From Panaeolus papilionaceus (taxonomy: Eukaryota > Basidiomycota > Agaricomycetes > Agaricales), in NCBI GenBank assembly GCA_015501605.1, contig JADNRZ010000002.1:372001-436000 (forward strand): DNA of 64,000 nt, in the 5' to 3' direction. The notes under the pieces were generated by a model. The model saw nothing but the letters and a program-made list of their open reading frames with translations. It was not told the DNA's origin and searched no databases. A program made the translations under genes and the position numbers. Shown here in pieces: positions 34,678-47,168 of the stretch (position 1 is the stretch's first letter; every line of letters begins with the position of its first letter).

Positions 34678-37600
34678 AAAGTCTTGGGTCTGGCTTTTAA
34701 ACTGTCACATTCCTTGTTGTACGCTTTTTAGCCCCCACCTTTCCATATTCCTGCTTCAATGTCGACGAGCGCTTTTCTCGCTCTCTCTCTCTTGAATTTT
34801 CCCCCGCCTCCTCTTTCAATTCCGAACGATCCTGTGCTTCGCGCCTCTGGTGTGGGACCTCGTTTCAATTACAGCAAGTCCTAAATTACCGCAATATATT
34901 CTGGAATAGTAGTGGGCTGCCTACTTTCTTACTTTCATACCCTTAAGAAGCTGGTCGTGGAAACTAACTCTTACTTTCGCGGGCTGGTCCCAACCTTCTA
35001 GGTCTACGACTCTCTATTCAATTCACCCCAGTTCGCCTTGCCTGTCTCAGACATCTCTTTCCCTCCATGGTTCATATGTCGACTATGTCTGCACGAACTT
35101 GAACTAGCGATGATGATCTTCAGAAGATGTACGAATCGTTATTTCCCCTCTCATGCCCGATGGGTTGATTGGTTTTCCCTTACAGTCGTCGAGTCGGCGG
35201 GCGCATCTGACTACACCCCGGTTTGCGGCGTTTATGCCCATTCATCTCAACAATATAGCCCCACCCCCTGAGCAAACATGCTACTGCACCCGGTGCAAGA
35301 GCTCTGTTTATGGTACTGCCCCTCTGCGACGTGTATTTATTTTTTTTTCACTCGGCCGCCATGAAGATATAGGAGCTCGATCTGGGATACGACCAACCTC
35401 CTGAACGAACTGAAGGTGCATTTCTGGTTAACACGTAAAAAAAGGCTTCCTGCTTTTTTCTCTATGGGCTACATGATATTCTCACCACAACGTCCGCCGA
35501 CCATGCACAAAACCACCCCTATACAAGACTTTCGTCTCGTATTCATACACAGGCGCCTTACTTATCCGGCTTGGCGGAGTTTGTTCTATTTTAGGAGCAC
35601 GATCATCATGATGTTATGGCGCGCGTACAGCGTTCTATATCAGTCTTGCATCAAGGTGGACAAACCTCTTCGACACTTCGTGGCATACTTCGGAGAAAGC
35701 TTGGGTGATTCTCCGTCCTTATGTCGGTCGATATGCTCCATGTCTAGGTTAACTTTGGACTTCCTGGTGTAACGAAACTTTACCAATACTGATCTTGGCG
35801 TACGGGTTGTTTGCTTACTTCTTATGTTTCATTCCGCTTGTCCTCTCACCCCTATTTCGAGCCTGGGGTTGTTATTGGACAACCGTTACTCTCAGCTCCC
35901 CTTTTCTGCCTCGAGGTGCCCCTATCTGTTCTTTGCTTCCCAGTACAGCCGTAACATGCCACTGCCATGCGTGTTTAACTTTCCAATATTCGTGCCGTTT
36001 TCCTGTTCCATCTATCTCACGTTCGAGTCTTTTGCACCTCGAACAAACTCACGCATCCACCTTCTTCAGACACCCCGAACCGCTTGTAGTGTTGTTCTAG
36101 AAACCTGTCACTGCTGCATCTTGGCAGAAATCCCAATTCAAGGATTTATTTACACACACAGCTTCATGGCCTTCCATATCAGGTTTCTCCAACTCAACTG
36201 CGAACAAAATGGCCCTTCGAGTTTTAACTCCAAAGAACTGAACAACCCGATGTTAACACGTTAAAAAACCGTCTTCTCGTAATTTCCCTAAGTCTCCGTT
36301 TGGCAGACCAATATTAGAATTGGTTCTTCCTAAATTTCTCGCGGCATTTCCTATGGACAGAAGGGTTCGTTGGCACGAGAAGTATGTGCCTTCTATGTTC
36401 AATCTCGGAGAAATTGTTTACATGTTCGTCAGGCGAGAAGGCTTTGCGGTGTCGCTTCGTGATCTCATCATGATACCCACCCAAGATGCACACGTTAAGA
36501 TTAAGGTGCTCAATTTTATTTTCATTGTTGGTCAGATGTTCATGCTCATGTTGCGCACAGATGTCCCGTTAAAGAACCCTGGCGGCCGAACATTAGATAT
36601 CGAAAGTAGTGCGGAAAAGTGGTCTAGTACTCGGAAATCGTCTGCTCCGATTTGACGGTGCACATCGACGCCTCCTTTGCACGACAGCCTTTGTGGATAC
36701 CAGCGCGCATATTATCCCATCTTACGTGAGATATGCGCATTTCATCAGCTCCTATCTCTCTTCGAAGGTGGTCAAAACCTTACGTGCCTCTGAGTGGTCT
36801 GTGTTTGAATTTGGGGATATGATTCCAGGTCCCGATTCTTCTGACCTCAGAAAGTGATCCTTGATCATCACTGCTCTCTTGGTTATGTCGTGACATTTCA
36901 CGACTCACGAGGGTAGCTAGTGCTCTACAGCCTGTCCCAAAATGATATCCTTCTGTAATCGCTGACCATTTTTCCGAGCCGCCCTCTCTGAAGGTGCACA
37001 GTGCAGCATGTGGGAGGACCTCAAAATAGAGACGGCATACCGGCACATTCACAGAATCCGGTCCCTCCGCTGACCTCTGGATACTAATAGTAGAGAGAAG
37101 GTATAGCAGAAGATGGGTGTTGTTTTCAAACTTGGAACTCGAGTCTGCGTCGACGCAAGCATACAATATCGGCCCAGTGAGTGATAGAAGCCTAGATTTC
37201 CTTAAATAGCGCACCCTGACCGTTTGTCTTGTAGGCTATAAAAGTCCATTGTTGTTATCAGGTGCAGAGCCAGGTAAGGATCTTAACAAATGATTGTGTA
37301 AATTATGCCTTAGGCTTTATCCACGATCACTCATAGGTACCCAGCACAACGGGGCTGCTTATCGGGCACTCTGTGAAGAGCGAACAAGTCCCTTTGCAGC
37401 GGTAGTCGACATGAGGGCAGCCACGTATGCAAAATAGCAGTGCTACATCATGCTTTACATCATATCACATCCCACCACAGTGGAACTTTATACGCCGGAT
37501 ATACCACTTTAGTCCTCAATCGGGACTTAAGATTGGGTACACATATATCGTCAGCGGCAGCAGGAGGGGGTCAGCCAGTTGAACCTCTGGAGAGCGATCG

Positions 37601-40600
37601 AAAGGAAATTGTGTGACGATGAGTCCGTTTATGGAAGGATGTGGGGAAGGATCGTCTCTTGAACACTTGCTTCAACTATAGATATAGAGAGAAGCTGCAA
37701 TAAAGCCAATGGGACGCCAAACGACATTCCTACCTGCTAGATAAATATATTAGCACGAGAATCATCGTCTTATGACACATTTGTCTCTTTATCACCCAGA
37801 GTGGCCGAGACTGTTCACCTTTATTTTTCTGAACCGTGCATCCTCTGGCCGGTGCCTTCTGGCTCTCAGTAACAACTCACGAAATTCCAGTGTCGTGCAG
37901 CTTTTTTGGCCCACAATCATGGCTATATGCATGCCATAGCGAGTAGGAAGCTAGCTGATGTACCCAACACCCGGAGAGTGGGGGGATACCGCGGAGGTTT
38001 AGCGAATAACGAGACGGCAGTCGACATATATAGATATAAATAAAAGTTTTCACTCTGTATATATCAACTCGGCAAGTAATAAGCGACCGGTCCCGTAGTT
38101 CTGGCTAGTAGACTGTAGCATTTAAAGTGTTCCAGTATACGGGGAAGATTTGTATCTTGGAGGACCAGTTGTGAGGTGGTAGGAAATACTACCCTCATTG
38201 AGTATGCCAACTTAAATCCCTGACTATTGTGAAGGGAATATGTGTTCAGCTATACGAGATCTTCACATCGAAAACAGGATAGTCCATCGAGCACTATATC
38301 GGGTTGTCGTTCTATGGGCGGAATGTACATAACGCAATCGACGCGTGCTTGCCTACATGCATTCCGAGGCGTGGGCCCCTCGGTGCGGTAATAATTTAAC
38401 ATTCAAGCCAATTCAAAAGATGAGCGCTTTGATTCATGACAGTGAGCGGAGAGCGAACGGAGCGAGTGCATGTGGAGAAGGATCTGACATCACAGAACAC
38501 ACACATGTGCGATAGAAGTTTTTAATCTAGTCCACCAAGTTTTCAAAAACTTCAAAGTCGTCCAGGACAAATGATTCATCCAAACTTTATATGGTGAATC
38601 GGAAACTGAAAAGAGTGTTGTCTTGTATGCAATCTTGATTTCTTTCATAGTAGTTGATCATAAACGAACAGACGTGCGACGCTCCATCCAATAATGTCAC
38701 GGTAGAGCATCTCTTGTTCACACCCTGGCGCTGGGACAAGTTAATATGTGGGGTAACATCGGAACAGATGAGGATGCGATCACTAGTGTTGGCGACTGGA
38801 TTCAATTCAACTGGAAAGGGGGTGACCCCAACTGACAGCTGTTGCATGGAAACACTCACCAGACCTAAGTATCCCATGACAATTTCATCGTGATTGGTCT
38901 TATGATGCTGATGTGCTCAAAATATGCATCTCATGTGGGGGTCAACCTGGGGAAATTCGCCAGAGATGCCGACGGCGCTATAAATAGACGCCTTCCGTGG
39001 TTCTCTCGTTTGAACCCCCTGCGTCATTGCGTAATATTATTTATTTCGATTCGACAATAGACTCGCCGATGCTTAGCACAAGTCGCCAAGCTCACTGTAT
39101 TGCTGAGCCGATGACCTATATCATCACTTAATATATTCAAGTTAGTGATATAACGTTCGTGATACGTACAAAGTTAAAGAGCACCATGTCTTCAAATTGG
39201 TGCCCAATTGGGAAATTAATGGAATCAGGGACTCAGGATCAAGTATCAGGCATCATAATTGATGAACAGCTAAAAGTAGGATTGATGTGGGATGCTGGAC
39301 GAGAAACTTGGCCTGTGGGCGCCGGAGTCCATGCCAGGTGAAGCACCTCTCGGTTCCGACTACTTAAATGCTTCAGGCGGCCGACATTGAGCAGTATTTT
39401 GACAGATATGAGGTAGGTAGGTTATATCAGGCACGCATAAATATAAATCATGTAAACAGAGTTGAGTTGACTATACATACGGCTATACAATAAGGCTTTC
39501 CCTTTACGCGGTCCTTCTGTATATGCCGAGTGTCGGACGTCCAAGCAGTGAGAGTAAAATTACAACTCAAATTACATCTGCCTCTATTTTTTTCTCATAG
39601 AGTGATCACAAGGAGCCTTCACAAAAGGGTACGGCCCTAAGACCCGATACCACGAAGTTTAACTTCATCAGGTCTCAGGAAGATGCGCTTGCTCTAATAA
39701 TCACCCGGGCCTACCGTGCGATCTCTGATACCTGATACGAGCACATATCTACGCTACTAACCTCTTCGAGTTCATCTCGTGGACATTTTGTTGAATGGTG
39801 GATGAAATTAACATGCCTATATTCCGATGGCCAGTCAACCCAGCGCCTAAACTAAACATCCTGTCGCCTACTTCGCTTACAAGTAAAATAACCGGTCCTC
39901 CGTCATACGAGCGGGTAATCAATACAGTCCCATTAAATCAAAACGGGACCGAAAAAAGGGTGCCCTAGGACCTAGGATTTACATAGCAATCGAGCCTCAT
40001 GACAGAGAATTATCGATATTCTGTGAGCTGTACCATTGACTTCGGAATGCAAAGGTTCATGTCAGTGACGGCCTTGTAGTCGCTTGGACAGTACCAGTCC
40101 GGTTCTAATAGCAAGGGTTATGTAATCGAGGATTTTTCTTTTCTCACCGCCCTACTCATAGGATGTCAGACACGCGCTGGGAGTAATGCGCGGAGAATGG
40201 CACATGGCCCTCAACTTACGCTCCGACGCGGGGGTTGTGAGCTTTTATGAGCGTACGTGGTTTCTCACCTATTGAATACCTAGACATAGACCTTGGCCAG
40301 ACTCTGATTCAATTTCATGAGCGTAGATCAAATGGAGTCTCTACCCCAGGTACAGTATGTATACGTATTGTAATTGGAATAAATTTAGTCCATTATGTTA
40401 CAAACAACAACCACGAGACACGTTAAGCAGCAGATCATCTGGCAAGACTCAAGTTTCATGCACTAATTTTACTACCATATAGCTATGAATAAGTTGGCGC
40501 GGCGGGTACTGACCTTTGGGGTAGGGCCCTACCACGCACGAAATATTAATGCTATCTTACTCTATATGTCCGTAGCGTGACTGTTTTGAAGGTCGCCATG

Positions 40601-41390
40601 TGCATATCGTGCAACGTCCATATATAAGTATGCATTGTGCGTTTATATTGATCACAAAAAACCACACATATAAAGGTCATTGACGCGTCATAGCACTAAG
40701 ATATCAACGAGGGCGGCCGGCTTACAACTTCCCTTATTAGTGATCAATCACACGCAGTTTCAATGTCTTGTTGTATAGAAGCCGTCTAGAGATAAGTCAA
40801 AGACCCTGTTCACAGTTAAAATCGACCACGGTGCTGAAGGTTAGGTCCAACAGAAGCCGGAAAAAGTAACCAGGCCCGTATCTCGTGTCCAGGGGGGGCC
40901 GGAGACGGCTTTTTAAATAGATATCATATGTATCCTTCAGGAAGCCATACATAACTCAGAAATGAATTATCGGAGGTAAACGAGAAAGGTGGTTGCTTCT
41001 AACAACCTATCCGGGCCCCGAGAATCATAAGAAGTCAAGCCATGTAGTAGCGCATTTACTGTGACTGCCTGGATGTATTGATCCCGACGCCCTGAGATAT
41101 CAAGCGTGACACGGGCGCTTTTTTGATCTCCAACAGTGGTTACTTCCAACAAAGGCCTGCTTGAAAGTGCACCTTCCTACTACAAGTACCTACACATATG
41201 CGAGTATGTCTATGTCCATGACAAATGACGAGCGACGCTGTATAAAGTGTGGGCCTATGCTAGTAGAGCTCGATGTGTTTGGCCCCTGTGTCTCCATGGC
41301 CAGTACCCATCCGAGTTGACGAACCAGAGGCCGTGGTGCTGGTCTGTGATTAATTTAAGCGTGCAAAAGGCTATAAACGACTCCCAAGGC
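34678..41390. other. Large gene-poor block with short uncertain ORFs
   Basis: About 6.7 kb without a supported gene. Long open frames at 35,416-36,264 come from pyrimidine-rich DNA and look spurious. A CYCTRCKSSVYG zinc-knuckle-like peptide at about 35,279-35,315 (plus) may be a transposon-protein remnant. Minus-strand frames at 38,587-38,877 (96 aa, four Cys) and 40,967-41,152 (61 aa) have natural-looking composition but no recognisable family. No long direct repeats or LTR pair were found by eye. Confidence 0.4.
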
Positions 41391-41447
41391 TGGATATAAA
41401 AGGCGTCTTATCAGATAATCAGTGTTCAATATCATGAGAATTTACAT

Positions 41448-41855
41448 ATGATTTCATTCGGCCTTCGACGCTCAATCGCACGTTCGGCTTACTCATCGCG
41501 CGCTGGTCCGCAAGCGCGAGGTCTGCACGCGCGAGCGCACACCCACGCTCATTATTCCTATCACACACCCCGCAACCCAGTATTACGGGCAATCTATTAT
41601 GGGTACTTTCCTACCACGACCACCCAACGCTTTCTGACAGTGACATCCGCGACTCCACATTCCCGCTCAGAATCGAGCGACGCAAGTGAGCTGATGGCGC
41701 TGGCGGGTGTCTCGAAATTCATTTTCGGGGGTGTTTCGAGGTCATCGAAGCTTACTAATTGCTCAGGGCTAATCATATGGGCGCCTTTGCTATTTCTATA
41801 TGATAAATGTAATCTGATAGAAAGCCAGAAGGCTCCCTGCACCTTTCTTATTTAG
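41448..41855 (+). CDS. Possible small gene or 5' gene fragment with mitochondrial-type leader
   Basis: A strong TATA box (TATAAAAGG, 41,395-41,403) precedes the ATG by 45 bp. The first 45 residues are Arg/Ser/Ala/His-rich and lack acidic residues (MISFGLRRSIARSAYSSRAG), like a mitochondrial import presequence. A textbook intron, GTGAGC at 41,686, branch TACTAAT near 41,752 and CAG at 41,766, is 81 bp long and stop-free, so spliced (108 aa) and unspliced (135 aa) products are both open. The remainder matches nothing I recognise. It may be a truncated copy of the 5' end of a nuclear gene for a mitochondrial protein, stranded in the gene-poor block. Confidence 0.35.
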   Translation: MISFGLRRSIARSAYSSRAGPQARGLHARAHTHAHYSYHTPRNPVLRAIYYGYFPTTTTQRFLTVTSATPHSRSESSDASELMALAGVSKFIFGGVSRSSKLTNCSGLIIWAPLLFLYDKCNLIESQKAPCTFLI

Positions 41856-43001
41856 GTTCTTCTAGAAGAGCTGTCTACATCCTGCCGTAATTGGTTTAAT
41901 GGTTTCCTCAATTGTATGTAACATTGTTTCTCCCGCCGGGAAATGCGGTATATTTGGGACGACATGAGAGTGTGCATAGGGGCTGATGGCTTGTTCCTTA
42001 GCCTTGGATTACCCCACCTCCGAGGACAAGCTGGAATGTGAGAACGACTAATGGCGAGGGGGTTCAAGGGACGTCTTCTACGCTGATGCGAATTGTGGAG
42101 ACTGGTATTGATATCGATACGCAATGATCTTCGAAGGCATAAGAAGGCTGGGCTGTGCTTCTTGGCGACGTTTGACGGTGGCGGATTGAATAGAAAGAAC
42201 AAGTGAATAAAATATCACGAAGCATACTATATGGCAGGACAAAGAGACAATGTCTTGGCCGACTATCAAAATTAGCACAATGGGTATCAGATAATAGTCA
42301 GCCTCGACAACTCCGAGGACCAGTTGAACAAAGCTTGGTGAGCACTGTCACGACCGCATGTTTCTCGACAGTTTGAGTGAACGAGCCAAGCCCGTCTTTG
42401 GGTCAACAAGAAAATGTGATAATCTAGAAGAAATAAATTTGACCTGTAGCCATGCCTGATGCCTACTACGCCCTCAAGCCTTTCTGTCCCGTGAGGGGGG
42501 GGGGAATATCTTGAATTGGGCGCTAGAGGAAAAGGGCAATTATGTTCAAATCAGGAAAACTGCCGACTAAACTCCACCTGGGTCCTGCTGACTGTACCAT
42601 CTTGTAGGCGCTTTCGTTTAGCCAAAAGTTGTTCGTTGTTGGCAATCGACTAATTGCCTGATAATTCCTGTAAATTAATACGGGGATATCTTCTCAGGGA
42701 CGTCATTATTGAAAGGAAAAAGTCAAAATGGTACAACAACTGAATGGGACGTACCTTTCTGCCAAGCCTAGGGGTGGATTTGCCTTGGCAAGAATACGCC
42801 GTGTCAAGAGTATGAATAAATTTCGTAGACAAAGAAATAAATTTTATATTCAGCATCGATCACAACATAGATCCAATACAACATAATCCAATTCCCAGAG
42901 TAAGCTCCCGACAACGCCCGAGACGCTCGTAAATAGCACAATCTCGTCTTCCAAGCCAGAAAACCCCAGCTGCTTGTTCTTGGCCCTTCAATGGGTTTCA
43001 C
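41856..43001. other. Intergenic region
   Basis: No supported gene. A G-tract (GGGGGGGGGGGG-like, about 42,496-42,507) and the 3' flank of the methyltransferase are the only notable points. Confidence 0.35.
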
Positions 43002-44330
43002 TCAAGCCCACCCGATCTTGAACAACCTATAGACATCCTCGTCTACTCGACCAATGCCGTCTTGCCGACTGATCTCTTCGCAAGAGAAGATGCGCAAGCA
43101 CGGAACTGGAGCTCCGTCTCCCGAGTGATCTGAGAAAAGTTCGTCTACGGTTCTATCCATGCCTTCGTGCCTCCCCGTCCTTCGCACGGCAATGATGAGC
43201 CAAAATACCGCCTCGGGATTATCCGAAGGTCGTGCCAAGAGGCGTTCGATGCATCCTTTAATCCATCGAGCGTGGTCGGGGTGGTAAACGACGTCTGCTG
43301 CTAAGATGAGGTCGAATGGACGACCAAGAGGACCCTCGTAGATAGGTGTCTCCCAGTCGAGTGCTTGAACAGAAATCGAAGTCGATGTGGTTTCAGCAGG
43401 GAAGTTGGTCTCGACGTTCTTCGAAAGATTGCTGAGCACCTCAGGGTGGTAATCTGTGGCGACAATTTCTGTTGATACTTTGGGCGTATACGAAGCCAGT
43501 ATTTTGTCGGCGATGATGCTGAGAAGACCTGTCCCTGCACCCAGTTCTAAGATTCGAAGCGGCTTGTCCTGCCGTGGTGTAGCAGATGGTCCGAGAGAAA
43601 AGAACGAAGGCTGGAGACAGAACCTCTCACCTAGGTTGATCGACGCGGCCCAGCTCTGCAACCCCACAGAGGTATGATCGACATTGGAAAGCGGAGCATC
43701 GTTAAGCTCGACACGAATTTCCAGTGGAGTATTCGCATCAGCAACGTTTAGCCCCTCAGAGCCATTTACGCCAAAGGGGAAAGCGAACGTGCGTGTCAGG
43801 GCCGAGTCCTGCTCGTCCTTATCGTTCCCGGTGAAAGCGGAAAGCAGTGCGCTGGCATCCTCCAGGATCCCTGAACGGACTGCAATTTCTTCAACCGAAT
43901 CCTCCTGCTCGACCCACTCCTCAGCTCGCACGATGAATCCCGTGACCCATTTGATGGCGAATGTGCGCTCCAAAGGATCTGCGCGAATCAAATCAGCTTC
44001 GCTCTCTGCATCACTGTCGAATTCGGAAACTTCAGCGACAATATCCCTTTCGTCCTCGTCCTCCTCCGCAGATGCGTATCCAGAGTCGGGGACTGAGGTG
44101 TCATGTAGGATGTGGTGAATTTTCCGTTGGGGGATCGTTAATCGAGAGGAGTCGGCGTTGGATGGTGAGATCGGAGGGAAGTAGAGAAATCGGAGACTCT
44201 GAAGAGCTCTGGCCACAAGTTCAGATGGGTGGAAATGTAAACGTCCGAGGGGTGGTAGCTGGGTCGGCGGTGCTACAGGCCCCACCTTGAGGTTTTGACC
44301 GGGCAGACTGGAAGTTGAAGATCTAGACAT
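43002..44330 (-). CDS. METTL21-family (Methyltransf_16) protein methyltransferase
   Basis: Intronless gene of 442 aa. The C-terminal half is a class I SAM-dependent methyltransferase: a WAASINLG entry motif, motif I LRILELGAGTGLLSIIA, acidic post-I IVATDYHPEVLSNLSKNV, and motif IV FDLILAADVVYHPDHA. This matches the lysine methyltransferase family 16 (METTL18/21/22 and yeast EFM-type enzymes), which act on translation factors, chaperones or similar proteins. The family's DxxY is visible as DVVY. The N-terminal 200 residues are poorly conserved and acidic (SAEEDEDERDIVAEVSEFDS) and may regulate or target the enzyme. The substrate cannot be told. The lack of introns contrasts with its neighbours. 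Confidence 0.88.
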   Translation of the reverse strand: MSRSSTSSLPGQNLKVGPVAPPTQLPPLGRLHFHPSELVARALQSLRFLYFPPISPSNADSSRLTIPQRKIHHILHDTSVPDSGYASAEEDEDERDIVAEVSEFDSDAESEADLIRADPLERTFAIKWVTGFIVRAEEWVEQEDSVEEIAVRSGILEDASALLSAFTGNDKDEQDSALTRTFAFPFGVNGSEGLNVADANTPLEIRVELNDAPLSNVDHTSVGLQSWAASINLGERFCLQPSFFSLGPSATPRQDKPLRILELGAGTGLLSIIADKILASYTPKVSTEIVATDYHPEVLSNLSKNVETNFPAETTSTSISVQALDWETPIYEGPLGRPFDLILAADVVYHPDHARWIKGCIERLLARPSDNPEAVFWLIIAVRRTGRHEGMDRTVDELFSDHSGDGAPVPCLRIFSCEEISRQDGIGRVDEDVYRLFKIGWA

Positions 44331-44989
44331 CGTTTTCGGAAGGTTTAGGTGACCGTTAAATACGCTGTAGCGTCGAATGAATGATGCATAAAGCTCTAGG
44401 CAGATATTTTCCTAGGAAATTCGTCCTCTATATGTCTAGTTGAGGTGTCGTCTATTTTATCGTGGTGGTCGTCTGGGGGCAATAAGCCTCTGGCGAAAGT
44501 TCTATGCTCTATCGTCTATGTTGGATTGGAGAGATATAAAAAATGAGGCATGAATTTTAAATCCACGCCTTAATACACAAGCACAGGCATCGGGAAGGAC
44601 AGAGAGGAGACCAATGGCAATAACGAAGCAAGGAGAATGCAGCCAGGAAATAAAAGGCCCAGAAAAATAAATAAAATTGTGCCCCACGTGCATGATCTCG
44701 GAACACGGCTCCGGTCATAATGGAGGGACGGCTGAGGTAAATAGAGCCAAAGTCGCGCTTGGCGCCTCATGCTGCAGTAGATTTACGTCTAGAAAGCTAA
44801 TTGAGCGGTAGTATCAGTATTGAAAGCATTTTACGCGTTCCAGCAGTTTCAGGTTGTGGTGGACATGGTGGTGGTGAGTCAGGTGCACCCATGAGAAGAA
44901 AATGCCTGGTACAAGGTGTTATGTAACAGACATCAACACTGGGTCATTGCCTCCACCAGTCTCGCAAGCCGTTCTTGTCGTTCTCCATC
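44331..44989. promoter_or_regulatory. Divergent upstream region of the methyltransferase and RS-rich genes
   Basis: A 659-bp gap between divergent starts. No clear TATA box for either gene and no supported coding signal. Confidence 0.35.
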
Positions 44990-46495
44990 ATGCCATCGCG
45001 TCGTTCTAGGTCAAGATCACGGTCAAGAAATCGTTCAGCCTCTCCAGAGAGGAGATACGACCTACCCAAAGGTGTTGAACCCATTAGTGAATCCGACTAC
45101 TTCCAAAAGAGCGATGAATTCAGACTCTGGCTGAAGGAGGAGAAAAGTAAGGTGTGTATTTGCTTTATCTCGACTCCATCGGATGAGAAAGAATAAACTT
45201 AAAGGAGATTTTCTGATAGTACTTTGACGAATTATCTGGTGACCGGGCGCGAAGGTAAGCTTCTGGACGACTGGATGTGGTAGAATCTCATCGTAAGACA
45301 GTTATTTCCGCAAGTTTGTAAAGGTGTGGAACCTATTGTCGAATGACACGATCCCATACTCACTGCGCCAATACTTGTAATCATCCGCTAGGCATGGAAT
45401 AGAGGGAAACTTTCAAGTAATTTCCTTCACCAACTCCACAAAGCCGGCGGCACGATACTTATCCATTTCTCTTTCATCTAAAGATACATACTATGACGGT
45501 ATTGCTCCTGGGACCATACCAGCAGCAGCAAATACGTCCTACAAATGGTCTTTTGCCTCAAAGCGTAATCGAGCAGACGAAGAAGCAATACGAGCCGCAC
45601 GAGACGAAATAGCTGCCGCAACGACAGGTGATCGCCGTGGGCGGAGTGACTCTGGTCCAAGTAGACCACACGCCTCCTCTTCTCGACTCCAAGGCCCAAC
45701 CCTACCTTCTGCCTCCGATCTTACCTTAGCTCGCGAGCTCCAGGCCGAACAGAGAGAAGAAGAGCGGTCTTACAGGCGCAAGAAGGAGAAATCGGAGACC
45801 AAGGAGCGAATTGAAGAGCTGGTAGGTCCGAAGCCGGTCGGACGGGAGGGCATGCTCGAAAAGAAGAGGATGCAGCGCGAGAATAATCGCGCTTTTGGAG
45901 AACGCGGAGATGAAGGCCTTGAGCTTGACGAATCAACGTTAATGGGAGGAGGGGACAGTTTCCAGGCACAGTACGTTGATCCAATTCTATTCATACCCTC
46001 CTCCACATACGTCTCTTGTCCCATTTTCTGCCCTTTCCTTTATTTTGGATATTGGACAAGAACTATGGGATGGGGTCGTGCTATTTCTGCAATGCCTTCT
46101 TTCCCCGTCTCTGTTCCTATTTCTGTTTAATTGCGGGCATTCTAGGCGGCCCATACCATATGCCAATATGTCGTGCTGAACTGTGACTAACTTATCGATT
46201 TATTCTCGTGCTTTCATTTCATATTCTCTTCCTTGCTGCGGTGGCGCTCTAGAATCGCTAGAAGGGACATGGCCAAGTCACGGTATGCGCAGAAGAACGA
46301 GGAACGGCAGAACACGATGCGTGAGAGGTCGAGTGCTTTCAAGGAGAAGGAAAAGGTCAGACCACTTTGGCCGCAACGGTCTTTCCCACCGATATTACTA
46401 TGCTGACTCTAACTTTCCCATCTGCTTAACAACTTTCTGATATCTAGGCGACCATGGATATGTTCCAACAACTCGCCAAGCAACGATTTGGCTAA
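44990..46495 (+). CDS. Conserved RS-rich nuclear protein, probably splicing-associated
   Basis: Seven exons (44990-45151, 45220-45254, 45302-45323, 45392-45416, 45484-45970, 46253-46355, 46448-46495) give 293 aa; exons of 35, 22 and 25 bp are micro-exons. The N-terminus is an RS patch (SRRSRSRSRSRNRSASPERR). It is followed by a block conserved in eukaryotes: PISESDYFQKSDEFRLWLKE, then YFDELSGDRARSYFRKFVKA, then WNRGKLS and a YYDGIAP turn. The C-terminal half is a charged coiled coil with RREMAKSRYAQKN-type helices and ends MDMFQQLAKQRFG. I recognise the block as a conserved eukaryotic family of RS proteins but cannot name it with confidence. RS content and nuclear-type basic clusters suggest a role in pre-mRNA handling. 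Confidence 0.75.
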
Positions 46496-47168
46496 CATTA
46501 CTGAGCTAGTTAAATGGTTTTGAAGTTACCCAATACATTCAATGTGCTTTGCATGACGATCGCCCGAGGTAGTGATGTTTAAAAGGATTTCATTTATTGC
46601 TCCTACTACTACGTGAAATATAATCGTACAGGTCATTAGTTTACAACAGAGTCCTTAAATTTGGTGCGCGTGAAATGCCGAAAGCAAGTGATGAGAGGGG
46701 AAACACTGAAAGTGTGCAAGGCACCCTAAATTAATGTCGGTGCGGGAGCAGGTGTGAAGGCCGTGAGCCATGGATGTGTGTGGTAATACGAGGCCGAGTC
46801 CAAAATGAGTTGTTTGGCTCAAGGAGCGGTATAGAAAAAAGTTGAGGTGGAGACCGTGCGATATTGAGAGAAAGAGGAGTATGAAAGGAGGGTGTGTATT
46901 GCAAACCAGAGGTTTGGATGGAGCAATGAGAGTTGATGAAGTGGTCTTGTGAGGATACGCGGGTATACATGAAAATAGTGAAGAGTCGAATGTCGATTGC
47001 CTTGAAACTCGAAGCATCGATTGAATCCAGAGGGCAGGCACGGGGTGAATGTCAACTTTTCGCGTCAACCTTCGCGAAATGAAGTGAAGTGAATGGATAA
47101 ATGAAAGAAAGCAGGCAGGGGTCCATGGGTCAGGGTATCATCGATATCATTCCAGGTATCAAACGAAT
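46496..47168. other. Convergent 3' region
   Basis: 3' flanks of the RS-rich gene and the small minus-strand gene. Overlapping open frames on the minus strand (46,655-47,068) are CT-rich and have no family resemblance. Confidence 0.35.

Noticed and set aside
35416..36264. Overlapping long plus-strand ORFs as a protein gene
   Set aside because: They arise in pyrimidine-rich DNA, read as Phe/Ser/Leu/Pro in several frames at once, and show no domain.
31729..43001. LTR retrotransposon in the gene-poor block
   Set aside because: No long direct repeats, primer-binding site or reverse transcriptase/integrase motifs were found by eye.
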